DNA from: DATKZH01 sp964475955
Lineage (GTDB): Bacteria > Planctomycetota > Planctomycetia > Pirellulales > Thermoguttaceae
DNA length: 31,343 nucleotides
NCBI GenBank assembly: GCA_964475955.1
Contig: CAYYZY010000086.1
Span: 1 to 31,343 of the forward strand
Reading direction: 5' to 3'
Every line of letters starts with the position of its first letter. The stretch's first letter is position 1. The translations under genes were made by a program, and so were the position numbers. Below are positions 1 through 7,162 of this stretch, in pieces. The notes beneath the pieces were generated by a model, which did no database searches, was not told the DNA's origin, and saw nothing but the letters and a program-made list of their open reading frames with translations.

Positions 1-32
1 GGGAAGTGACCTCAGACTCGCGGCCGCCCCAG

Positions 33-53
33 TTAGAAACCCCGTGACGGGGG
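33..53 (-). terminator. possible terminator after murB
   Basis: Read on the minus strand, about 40 nt past the murB stop, a hairpin with a CCCCG/CGGGG stem and a three-base loop (40-52) is followed by TTTCT. This resembles a weak intrinsic terminator for murC-murB. The T run is short, so it may only be an intergenic palindrome. No gene is visible in positions 1-94. Confidence 0.3.
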
Positions 54-94
54 AAGAGGCCCCGGGCCGGGGGGACGCCGCACACGGATCGCGT

Positions 95-973
95 TTACCA
101 GATTTCGAGCTCCAGCTCGAGCGCCACCCCCAGCCGATCGCTCACCTGGCTGCGCACGATCTCGATCAGCCGGAGCACGTCGTTGGCCGTGCACTCGGGC
201 TCGGCGATGATGAAGTTGGCGTGCCGATCGCTGACCACCGCCCCGCCGATCCGCGTCCCCTTGAGCCCCGCCGCCTCGATCAGCTCGCCCGCCGAGGTCC
301 CCCGCGGGTTCCGGAACACGCAGCCGGCGCACTGATGGCCCATGGGCTGGCTGGCCTTGCGGAGGATCCACTGTTTCTGGAGCCTGCGGGCGAGTTCCCG
401 GGGATCGTCCTCTTCCAGTTCGAGCTTGGCTTCGAGGAGGACCAGGTCGTCGAGGCTGCTTTGCCGGTAGCCGAAAACGAGGTCTTCCCGCGGGCGCACA
501 CACACCTCGCCGGAGTGGGTGATCACGGTCGCCTGCGTGGTCCACTGGCCGATGTCGCCCCCGTGCGTTCCCGCGTTGCCGTGCAGGGCCCCACCCAGCG
601 TGCCCGGGATGGCGACCAGCACCTCCAGCCCGGCCAGGCCCTCGTGAATCGCGGTGGTCACCACGCGGCCCAACCGCGCGCCCACGCTGGCGGTAATGGT
701 GCGGCCCTCGACGCTGATCGGGCAGAAGGCGGGCTCACTCAGCCGGACGACCATGCCCGGCACCCCTTCGTCGCGCACCAACAGGTTCGACCCGTGCCCC
801 AACACGCGCACGGGCACGTCTTCCTCGCGACACCGGCCGACCAGGGCGATCAACTCGTCCGGGTTGCGGGGCTCGGCGAAATACTCGGCCGGCCCGCCCA
901 GTTGGAACCACGTGTGCATTGCCAGCGGCTCAGCCGGCCGCACGATCTTCTCGAAGCCTGTCAGTAAGCCCAT
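95..973 (-). CDS. murB: UDP-N-acetylenolpyruvoylglucosamine reductase (MurB)
   Basis: MurB reduces UDP-GlcNAc-enolpyruvate to UDP-MurNAc with NADPH and FAD, the second committed step of peptidoglycan synthesis in the cytoplasm. The 292-residue product has the FAD-binding motifs GHGSNLLV (59-66) and IPGTLGGALHGNAG (122-135), the FGYRQSS segment (168-174), and the C-terminal substrate domain with CAGCVFRNP (215-223). Length and motif order fit the short (type II) MurB class. At the position where E. coli MurB has its proton-donating serine, this protein has Cys218. The ATG start lies inside the end of murC (44-nt overlap), which implies translational coupling. The N-terminal stretch GFEKIVRPAEPLAMHTW looks like a normal MurB start, so the overlap is probably genuine. 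The gene is the second in a two-gene operon with murC. Confidence 0.95.
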   Translation of the reverse strand: MGLLTGFEKIVRPAEPLAMHTWFQLGGPAEYFAEPRNPDELIALVGRCREEDVPVRVLGHGSNLLVRDEGVPGMVVRLSEPAFCPISVEGRTITASVGARLGRVVTTAIHEGLAGLEVLVAIPGTLGGALHGNAGTHGGDIGQWTTQATVITHSGEVCVRPREDLVFGYRQSSLDDLVLLEAKLELEEDDPRELARRLQKQWILRKASQPMGHQCAGCVFRNPRGTSAGELIEAAGLKGTRIGGAVVSDRHANFIIAEPECTANDVLRLIEIVRSQVSDRLGVALELELEIW

Positions 974-2396
974 CGCCCATCTTTCGGATGTCGCCAGCGC
1001 CCATAGTCACCAATACGTCGCCGGGCCGCAGGTGGCTTGCCAGCAGCGGAACGACCTCGGCATCGCAGCGCACGTCCGCCACGTCGGCGTCCAGGGCGCG
1101 GGCCGCTTGAGCCAACTGCAACGCCAGGGATGCCCCAGAAGAGGGGCCACGCTCGCGAGCCCGGAATACCTCGCATACCACGACCTTGTCGGCATTCTGA
1201 AGGCTCGACGCCAGTTCGTCCAGTAACCGTTCGGTGCGCGACGCCTGGTGCGGCTGAAAGACGGCCCAAACGCGGCGTCCGGGAAACATCCGGCGGACCG
1301 TATCCAGCGCCGCAGTCACCTCGGTCGGGTGGTGCGCGTAGTCGTCCACCCAGGTGACGCCGAGCAGCGTGCCCCGCACCTCGAGCCGGCGCTGGATTCC
1401 GCGGAACTGCCCCAGCGCGTGCGCGATTTCGTGCGGACCCACGCCGTGCTGGGCCGCCAAGGCCGCAGCGGCCAACGCATTGAGAACGTTGTGCCGGCCC
1501 GGCACACGGAGCCGCACGTCGGCCCATCGCTCGCCGCGCCGCACCACGGCGAAATCGAACCGACCCCCGCGACTTCCCAGCGGCCGCGCCCGCCAATCCG
1601 CCCGACGCTCGAAGCCAAAGCGCTCCACCCGGCATGCAAGCCCTGCGGTGACTCGCTCCGTCGCCGGGCAGCCGGCTCGGGCCAGCAGGAAGCCGTCGCC
1701 GGGGATCGACTCGGCGAACCGGGCGAAAGCGCTGAGCAGATCGTCGAGCGAATCGTAGCAGTCGAAATGGTCGGGCTCGATGCCCAGAATCGCCGCGTGC
1801 CGCGCGGGAAGCCTCAGGAAGTTCGCCCGGTACTCGCAGGCTTCGGCCAGCATCAGCGGCCCGCCGCCCGCGCGTGCCCCGGCGCGGCACCCCAGCGGAG
1901 CGGCCCCGTAGACGACGGTCGGATCGAGCCCCGCGGCGGTGAGCACCTCGCCGAGCATGGCCGTCGTGGTCGACTTGCCGTGCGTTCCGGCCACGGCCAC
2001 ACCGAACCGTTGCGACATCAGCCGCCCGAGCATCTCGAAGTAGCTGACGACCGGGATGCCCAGCTCTCGGCCGCGGCGTCGCTCGGGGTTCCCTTCGTCG
2101 ACGGCGTCGCTCGCGACGATCAACTCCGCGCCGGCCGGCACGTTCTCGGCGGCGTGGCCCTGGCGCACGTCGACGCCCGCGGCGCGCAGATGGGCGACCT
2201 GCTCCGCGCGAAGATCGGACCCGCTCAGCCGCCACCCCCAGCCCAGCAGCAGGTGGGCCAGCGAGCGCATGCCGGTCCCGGCGACGCCAACCAGGTGGGC
2301 GCGCCGCCCGGGTGGCGCGTCGGCCGGTCCCTGCGAGCTTCCGCCAGCTCGGCCGGGAACCTCGCGCACCCAACAGCAGTGATGATCTGCCGACAC
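930..2396 (-). CDS. murC: UDP-N-acetylmuramate--L-alanine ligase (MurC)
   Basis: MurC adds L-alanine to UDP-MurNAc using ATP, the first step of the peptide stem. The 488-residue product has the N-terminal Rossmann segment LVGVAGTGM (35-43), the ATP P-loop GTHGKSTT (137-144), EACEY (185-189), IEPDHFD (206-212), DDYAHHPTE (351-359), QPHQ (381-384) and MGAGDI near the C-terminus, all in family order. I chose the GTG at 2396. It has AGGAG 11 nt upstream and a strong promoter just before it, while the longer open frame to 2687 would begin upstream of that promoter and adds a low-complexity leader without family motifs. The residues before about 33 are not recognisable, so a slightly later start cannot be excluded. 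It is first in the operon with murB and divergent from the sulfatase. Confidence 0.94.
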   Translation of the reverse strand: MSADHHCCWVREVPGRAGGSSQGPADAPPGRRAHLVGVAGTGMRSLAHLLLGWGWRLSGSDLRAEQVAHLRAAGVDVRQGHAAENVPAGAELIVASDAVDEGNPERRRGRELGIPVVSYFEMLGRLMSQRFGVAVAGTHGKSTTTAMLGEVLTAAGLDPTVVYGAAPLGCRAGARAGGGPLMLAEACEYRANFLRLPARHAAILGIEPDHFDCYDSLDDLLSAFARFAESIPGDGFLLARAGCPATERVTAGLACRVERFGFERRADWRARPLGSRGGRFDFAVVRRGERWADVRLRVPGRHNVLNALAAAALAAQHGVGPHEIAHALGQFRGIQRRLEVRGTLLGVTWVDDYAHHPTEVTAALDTVRRMFPGRRVWAVFQPHQASRTERLLDELASSLQNADKVVVCEVFRARERGPSSGASLALQLAQAARALDADVADVRCDAEVVPLLASHLRPGDVLVTMGAGDIRKMGDGLTDRLREDRAAG

Positions 2397-2441
2397 GGCC
2401 CTGCGTTCTCCTGCTGGAAGCCTCCATTCTTCACACCCGAG

Positions 2442-2471
2442 ATGATAGGCGACCGCCCGCCGGTGTGTCAA
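2442..2471 (-). promoter_or_regulatory. sigma70-type promoter of murC-murB
   Basis: On the minus strand a perfect TTGACA (-35, 2466-2471) is separated by 18 bp from TATCAT (-10, 2442-2447; five of six consensus bases). Transcription would start near 2435, giving a leader of about 40 nt that carries the AGGAG ribosome site (2408-2412) of murC. This is the best promoter match seen in the window. Confidence 0.65.
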
Positions 2472-2561
2472 CGGAGCTGCGCCGGGTGACGGGCGTCTCC
2501 ACGCGGTGCCTGGGGTCGAGCAGCGCGCAGCGGGCCGACAGTCGGCGTCTGACTCTCCGAC

Positions 2562-2590
2562 TTGACACGGCCCCGCGCCCGGACAAGACT
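2562..2590 (+). promoter_or_regulatory. possible sulfatase promoter
   Basis: A perfect TTGACA (2562-2567) is followed after 17 bp by AAGACT (2585-2590), which matches the -10 consensus at only three positions. It faces the sulfatase, whose ATG lies about 80 nt downstream, and is back to back with the murC promoter. The weak -10 makes this tentative. Confidence 0.3.
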
Positions 2591-2673
2591 GCCAGTCAGG
2601 CCGCCCGGTTCCAACCCAGACCCCTTCCGGCGCCGGCGCCCCGACGATTCCACGCCACGCAGGAGCCTCCGCC

Positions 2674-4392
2674 ATGGCCGCCCCCAAAGTCGCGCGAAGA
2701 GCGTTTCCGATCGCGCAGGCAACCTATGTCGTTGTTCGCTCCGCGAACAAGCGCCTTTTCGCGGAGCGAAAAGCGACCATTGCGACGGTTACGGATTGGG
2801 CGTCGCTTAGCGCAGTGCCGATCGCTCTAGCGCTTCTGGCGATCGTCACCGCGCCTCGCGCCGCCGCCGCGGAGAAGCCGCGATTGTCGGGCACGCGGCC
2901 CAACATCGTCTTCATCCTCGCCGACGACCTGAGCTACCGGGACCTCAGCTTCTACGGCCAGACCCGCTTCCAGACCCCCAACCTCGACCGCTTGGCCCAG
3001 ACCGGCCTGGTGTTCCGCCACGCCTACGCCGGGGCGCCGGAGTGCGCGCCGTCGCGCGCGAGCCTGATGACGGGCATGCACATGGGCCATTGCCGCGTGC
3101 GCCTGAACGCATCGGCCCGTGGCCCCCAGGAGCCCCTGCGGGATGAAGACGTCACCGTGGCCGAGGTGCTCCGCGGCGCGGGCTACGCCACCGGATACAT
3201 CGGCAAGTGGGGCGTCGGTCTCCTGGAGAGCGAGGGCGTGCCCCATCGCCAGGGTTTCGACCTGGCGTTCGGCTTCTACGACCAACGGCGCGCCCATACC
3301 TACTACCCCGACTTCCTCGTCCGAAACGGCCGGAAGCTCCCGCTCCCGGAAAACCACGGCTTCAACATGGAGCGCGTGTACCAGTACAACCGCAAGCCGA
3401 TCGACGCGCTCGCCGGATTGGAGAACCAGTACACGCCCGACGGGCGCCTCGTGGCCGACGGCGTGGCCGACCCTGCCCGGGTCGTCAACTCGGAGTCCAT
3501 GTTCCAGGACGAGGCGCTCAAGTTCCTGCGAGAACACGCCGGATCGCCGCTGTTCCTCTACTACGCCACACAGATTCCGCACGGGCCTACGATCACGCCC
3601 GACCTCGGTCCGCTGGCCCACGCCGACTGGCCCAGCCTGAAGCACAAGGAGTGGGCGGCGATGATCCGGCACCTCGACCGGGGCGTGGGGAAGATCGTAT
3701 CGCTCCTGGAGGAACTGGGGATTCGCGAGAACACGGCGATCTTCTTCGCCAGCGACAACGGCTACGCCCACTGGGGCTATTTCGGCCGGAAACGCTTCCT
3801 CGACGACCCCTTCTTCCGGAACAAGGGGCCGTTCCGCGGCGGCAAGTTCATCTGCCAGGAGGGGGGCGTGCGCGTGCCGTTCTTCGTCAACTGGCCCGGC
3901 CGAGTCCGCGCCGGCCGGAGCGACCACATCTGCGCCCTCTACGACTTCCTGGCCACGGCGGCCGACCTGGCGGGCGTGGAAGAACCGCCGCCGACCGACG
4001 GGCTGAGCCTCGTCGCCGAGTTGGGCGGCCAGCCCGACTTGCAGCCGGAGCACGAAGCGCTCTACTGGGAAAACGGCGGGTTCAACCAGCACGCCCAGGC
4101 GGTGCGGATGGGCCCCTGGCGCGCGTACCGGCCGCATCCCGACAAGCCGACCGAGCTGTACCGCATCGAAGACGACCCGGGCTGCGAGCACGATCTGGCC
4201 GCCGACCACCCGGAGGTCGTCCGGCAAGTCGAAGCCGTCTTCGCCCGCGAGCACGAAGACAGCCCCTGGTTTCGCAACCCGGGCGAGACGAACGCCCAGT
4301 ACCGGGCCAAGCGCGAGAAGGCCGAGGCGCTGGGTCAAACGTGGACGAGCCGCAACCCGAACATGAGTCAGCGCAACGGTTCAGCCAAATGA
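2674..4392 (+). CDS. exported type I sulfatase (arylsulfatase A-like)
   Basis: This is a sulfate-ester hydrolase of the alkaline-phosphatase superfamily, probably acting on sulfated polysaccharides or their oligomers outside the cytoplasm. The 572-residue product has the metal-binding LADDL (82-86), the catalytic cysteine C124 in CAPSR (124-128), which is converted to formylglycine in this family, GKWG in the second signature region, and the metal-binding pair D361-N362 in ASDNG. An AGGAG (2661-2665) sits 8 nt before the ATG. The signal region is unusually long: the hydrophobic core (about 48-60) and the AAAA-E cleavage region lie behind a 45-residue basic leader. That leader includes residues encoded by a 13-bp inverted repeat (2735-2770), suggesting an inserted palindrome. 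The substrate cannot be told from sequence. DUF1080 and Gfo/Idh genes follow. Confidence 0.92.
   Translation: MAAPKVARRAFPIAQATYVVVRSANKRLFAERKATIATVTDWASLSAVPIALALLAIVTAPRAAAAEKPRLSGTRPNIVFILADDLSYRDLSFYGQTRFQTPNLDRLAQTGLVFRHAYAGAPECAPSRASLMTGMHMGHCRVRLNASARGPQEPLRDEDVTVAEVLRGAGYATGYIGKWGVGLLESEGVPHRQGFDLAFGFYDQRRAHTYYPDFLVRNGRKLPLPENHGFNMERVYQYNRKPIDALAGLENQYTPDGRLVADGVADPARVVNSESMFQDEALKFLREHAGSPLFLYYATQIPHGPTITPDLGPLAHADWPSLKHKEWAAMIRHLDRGVGKIVSLLEELGIRENTAIFFASDNGYAHWGYFGRKRFLDDPFFRNKGPFRGGKFICQEGGVRVPFFVNWPGRVRAGRSDHICALYDFLATAADLAGVEEPPPTDGLSLVAELGGQPDLQPEHEALYWENGGFNQHAQAVRMGPWRAYRPHPDKPTELYRIEDDPGCEHDLAADHPEVVRQVEAVFAREHEDSPWFRNPGETNAQYRAKREKAEALGQTWTSRNPNMSQRNGSAK
2735..2770. repeat. 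perfect 13-bp inverted repeat inside the sulfatase leader
   Basis: Arms TTCGCTCCGCGAA (2735-2747) and TTCGCGGAGCGAA (2758-2770) are exact reverse complements with a 10-nt loop. They lie in frame within the coding region for the sulfatase N-terminal leader. Confidence 0.85.
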
Positions 4393-4401
4393 AGTGACCA
4401 C

Positions 4402-4534
4402 AGGTGTAAAAAGGGAAAGAGGGAAAAGGGGGAAAACGGGAATGGGAAACTGATATTGCTATGGGTTCATCCTCCATCCCATTCACCTGCTTTCCCTACT
4501 TTCCTTTTTTTCCATTATTCCTCTGCTTACACCT
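4402..4534. repeat. long imperfect purine/pyrimidine inverted repeat
   Basis: A purine-rich arm (4402-4447, beginning AGGTGTAA and ending AATGGGA) is mirrored by a pyrimidine-rich arm (4477-4534, beginning TCCCATT and ending TTACACCT). The arms match well at both ends and imperfectly in the middle. It fills the gap between the sulfatase and the DUF1080 gene and could form a long hairpin in the transcript. Confidence 0.6.
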
Positions 4535-4596
4535 TCTTCAGATGGCTGAACAGACACGAGTCAGCAAGCCCCCCCAATCCTTGAAGGAGAGAGACC

Positions 4597-5406
4597 ATGA
4601 ACGCGCATCCTTGTCGAATCCTGCTGCCCGTCGCCGCGTTGATCCTGGCCATGGCCCTCCCGGCCGCGGCCGCCGATCCGAACGCCTTGACCGACCAGGA
4701 GAAGGCGGCCGGCTTCGAGTTGATCTTTGGCGGCCGCGATTTCACCGGCTGGAAGCAGAGCGGCAACTGGGTGGTCGAAGACGGCGCCATGTTCCGCGCC
4801 AAGCGGGGCGGCAGCCTCGTGTACCAAGCCAAGAAGATCCCCGACGACTTCGAGCTCCGCTTCGAGTGGAAGGTGGCCGAGGGGAGCAACAGCGGCGTCT
4901 ACTACCGGCCCGGCCAATACGAATACCAGATCCTCGACAACGGCAAGCACGCCGACGGCAAGAACCCCCGCTCCAGCGCCGCCTCGCTCTACTTCTGCAT
5001 GGCCCCCTCGCACGACGCCACCAAACCGCCCGAGCATTGGAACACCGGGCGGATCGTCTGCAAAGGCACCGTGATCCAGCACTGGCTCAACGGCGAGAAG
5101 GTGGTCGGTTTCGACTACGCCGACCCGAAATGGGCCGCCAACGTCGAGATGCTCCGCAAGCGCGGCGGAAATCTGGCCGACCGCGGCGCCTACCTCTCGC
5201 TCCAGGACCACGGCGACCCGGTCTGGTATCGCGGCCTCAAGCTCCGCGCGCTCGGCCCCGACGACCAGCTCGACCGCACCCCGGTCACGCCGCAGGAGAT
5301 CCCCCCGGAGGTGCTCGCCGAAGAGCAGAAGAAGCTCCAGCGGATCATCGAACGCCGCCGGCGCGCCGCGAAGGCGAAGGCTCGCAAGGCGCGTGAGGGC
5401 CGTTGA
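4597..5406 (+). CDS. secreted DUF1080 protein (3-keto-disaccharide hydrolase-like)
   Basis: The 269-residue product has a signal peptide (hydrophobic stretch about 9-25, cleavage after AAA near 26) followed by a single DUF1080 domain with a concanavalin-like beta-sandwich fold. Landmarks are FELIFGGRDFTGW (about 39-51), GSNSGVYYRPGQYEYQILD in the middle, WNTGRIVCKGTVIQHWLNGE, and the terminal LQDHGDPVWYRGLKLR, all typical of the family. Some members hydrolyse 3-keto-glycosides made by Gfo/Idh-type dehydrogenases, which fits the oxidoreductase encoded next. The C-terminal tail (about 250-269) is lysine- and arginine-rich. A GGAG lies about 9 nt before the ATG. Catalytic activity is not shown by the sequence alone; many planctomycete DUF1080 proteins are uncharacterised. 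Confidence 0.9.
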   Translation: MNAHPCRILLPVAALILAMALPAAAADPNALTDQEKAAGFELIFGGRDFTGWKQSGNWVVEDGAMFRAKRGGSLVYQAKKIPDDFELRFEWKVAEGSNSGVYYRPGQYEYQILDNGKHADGKNPRSSAASLYFCMAPSHDATKPPEHWNTGRIVCKGTVIQHWLNGEKVVGFDYADPKWAANVEMLRKRGGNLADRGAYLSLQDHGDPVWYRGLKLRALGPDDQLDRTPVTPQEIPPEVLAEEQKKLQRIIERRRRAAKAKARKAREGR

Positions 5407-5439
5407 CCCCTCGGCAACAGGCGACCGTCCGAACTTCGC

Positions 5440-5488
5440 CGTGGGGCACGTTTCCAACGTGCCTGGCACGATGGCATCGTGCCCCACG
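5440..5488. repeat. double-hairpin intergenic repeat
   Basis: CGTGGGGCACG (5440-5450) and CGTGCCCCACG (5478-5488) are exact reverse complements. Inside them are two further hairpins: GCACGTT/AACGTGC with a 3-nt loop, and GGCACGAT/ATCGTGCC with a 3-nt loop. The left half (GTGGGGCACGTTTCCAACGT plus GCC) recurs at 22712-22734, so this is a dispersed family. Confidence 0.8.
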
Positions 5489-5504
5489 TGCGGTTTCGCA
5501 TCCG

Positions 5505-5526
5505 AAATGAGACCCGACCCCATTTT
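5505..5526. repeat. copy of the GAGACCCGACCCC repeat
   Basis: Twenty-two bases matching the right arm of the perfect inverted repeat at 22864-22889 occur here as a single half-copy. It ends 6 nt before the AGGAG ribosome site of the oxidoreductase gene. Confidence 0.8.
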
Positions 5527-5544
5527 TTTCACAGGAGCCTTCCC

Positions 5545-7035
5545 ATGACCGCCGTCAATCGCCGCAAGTTCGTCGGGGCCGCCGTGGCCTCGGGCGTGGT
5601 GACGATCGTCCCGCGACACGTGCTCGGCGGGGCGGAACACGTCGCCCCTAACGACAAGATCACGCTGGCCCACATCGGCATGGGCACGCAGGGCTTCCGC
5701 GAGTTGGGCGGCCTGCTCGCCCGGCCCGACGTGCAAATCGTCGCCGTCTGCGACCCGAACACCGACAGCAACGACTACATCGAGTGGGGCAAGAACAGCA
5801 TCCGCAACACGATCCGCAAGTACCTGGGGAACCCCACCTGGCGCGAGGGCGTCGACGGCTGCCCCGGCGGCCGCGAAGTCGGCCGGAAGGTCGTCGACAC
5901 CTACTACGCCAACCAGCGGGCCTCGGAGAACTTCAAAGCCTGCTCCGCCTACGCCGACTTCCGGGAACTGCTCGATGAGGAGAAGGACCTCGACGCGGTG
6001 AAGGTCATGACGCCCGACCACCTCCACGCCGCCGTCTCCATCGCGGCGATGAAGCGGGGCAAGCACGTGATGATGCACAAGCCGATCGCCAACCGGCTGG
6101 CCGAGGGCAGGAAGGTCCTGAAGACGGCCCGCGAGTCGAAGGTCGCCACGCACCTGTTGGCCTACGGCAGCGGCGCGGGCAACGGGCGGATCGCCGAGCG
6201 GATCAAAGAGGGGGTGATCGGCCCCTTGCGCGAAGTGCACAACTGGACGAACCGCCCCGTCTGGCCGCAGTACACGGAGATTCCCACCGAGCGCCCGCCC
6301 GTCCCCGAAGGGTTCGACTGGAAGCTGTGGCTGGGGCCGGCCGTCGATCGGCCCTTCCATCCGCACTACACGCACACGGTGTTCCGCGGCTGGTACGATT
6401 TCGGCGGCGGCTCCATGGCCGACATGGGCATCTACAGCCTGTGGCCGGTGTTCGCCGCGCTGGAACTCGACGTTCCGGTGACCGCCCACGCCTGGAAGAC
6501 CCACACCTGCAAGATCGTCGACCACACCAGCCGCACCGTGCACAACGACTTCGCCTACCCCACCGGCTGCACCCTTCGCCTCGGGTTCGCCGCGCGGGGC
6601 GACCGGCCCGCGATGGACCTCTTCTGGTACGACGGCGGCATGAAACCTCGCCTGCCCGGGGAGGTCGAAGCGCACGACGTCGAAATGGGCCGCGAGGGCA
6701 TCCTCTTCGTGGGCGAGCGGGGCGCGATCATGGCCGGTTTCCACGGGCAGAATCCGCGGCTCTTCATCGGCGGGAAGGTGAAATCGCTCGCGTTGGAGGA
6801 GAAAGGCGGGCGCGGCGGGCGTCACGACGGGTGGTTCGAGGCCGTCAAAGGGGGCGCCGCCTCGCCGGGCAGCTTCCTCAACGCCGGACCGATCACCGAG
6901 GCGGTCAACCTGGGCACCGTCGCCCTGCGCGCGGGCAAGAAGGTCCGCTTCGACAGCGAGAACCTGAAAATCACCAACGCGCCGGAGGCCGACAAGTATC
7001 TCGTTCGCGAGTACCGCCCGGGCTGGGAGCTGTAG
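5545..7035 (+). CDS. Tat-exported Gfo/Idh/MocA family oxidoreductase
   Basis: This is an NAD(P)-dependent sugar oxidoreductase. Exported planctomycete members of the family are thought to oxidise glycosides, often at C3, with a tightly held cofactor. The 496-residue product starts with a twin-arginine signal (NRRKFVGAAVASG, residues 5-17), then a Rossmann fold with LAHIGMGTQG (41-50), AVCDPNT, and the catalytic-region lysine K179 in MMHKPIA, where most relatives have EKP. FRGWYDFGGGSMADMGIYSL resembles the family's D-x-G segment. I chose the ATG at 5545 because AGGAG lies 7 nt upstream and the Tat motif follows at once; the open frame reaches 5479 but those codons come from repeat DNA. It sits between two DUF1080 genes, so a joint keto-sugar role is plausible. 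Confidence 0.9.
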   Translation: MTAVNRRKFVGAAVASGVVTIVPRHVLGGAEHVAPNDKITLAHIGMGTQGFRELGGLLARPDVQIVAVCDPNTDSNDYIEWGKNSIRNTIRKYLGNPTWREGVDGCPGGREVGRKVVDTYYANQRASENFKACSAYADFRELLDEEKDLDAVKVMTPDHLHAAVSIAAMKRGKHVMMHKPIANRLAEGRKVLKTARESKVATHLLAYGSGAGNGRIAERIKEGVIGPLREVHNWTNRPVWPQYTEIPTERPPVPEGFDWKLWLGPAVDRPFHPHYTHTVFRGWYDFGGGSMADMGIYSLWPVFAALELDVPVTAHAWKTHTCKIVDHTSRTVHNDFAYPTGCTLRLGFAARGDRPAMDLFWYDGGMKPRLPGEVEAHDVEMGREGILFVGERGAIMAGFHGQNPRLFIGGKVKSLALEEKGGRGGRHDGWFEAVKGGAASPGSFLNAGPITEAVNLGTVALRAGKKVRFDSENLKITNAPEADKYLVREYRPGWEL

Positions 7036-7045
7036 ACGAAAACTG

Positions 7046-7075
7046 TTGGACGGGGCCCGGGGCCGCAATTAGAAT
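7046..7075 (+). promoter_or_regulatory. possible promoter of the second DUF1080 gene
   Basis: TAGAAT (7070-7075, five of six -10 bases) lies 18 bp after TTGGAC (7046-7051, weak -35). It is about 90 nt upstream of the gene at 7163, separated from the previous gene by only 10 nt. The gene may therefore be transcribed on its own as well as by read-through. Confidence 0.35.
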
Positions 7076-7162
7076 AGGCACCGTCTCGGGGTCCGCCACC
7101 GCCGTTTGGGGGGGTGACCCTGGCCCCGGCCGGCTACCGCCCGTTCCGCGTTTGAGAGGAAT

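Noticed and set aside
2827..4338. A 503-codon minus-strand open frame opposite the sulfatase
   Set aside because: The plus strand encodes a sulfatase with all catalytic motifs; the minus frame shows none.
4561..7068. An 835-codon minus-strand open frame
   Set aside because: It is antisense to the DUF1080 and oxidoreductase genes, which have ribosome sites, signals and family motifs.
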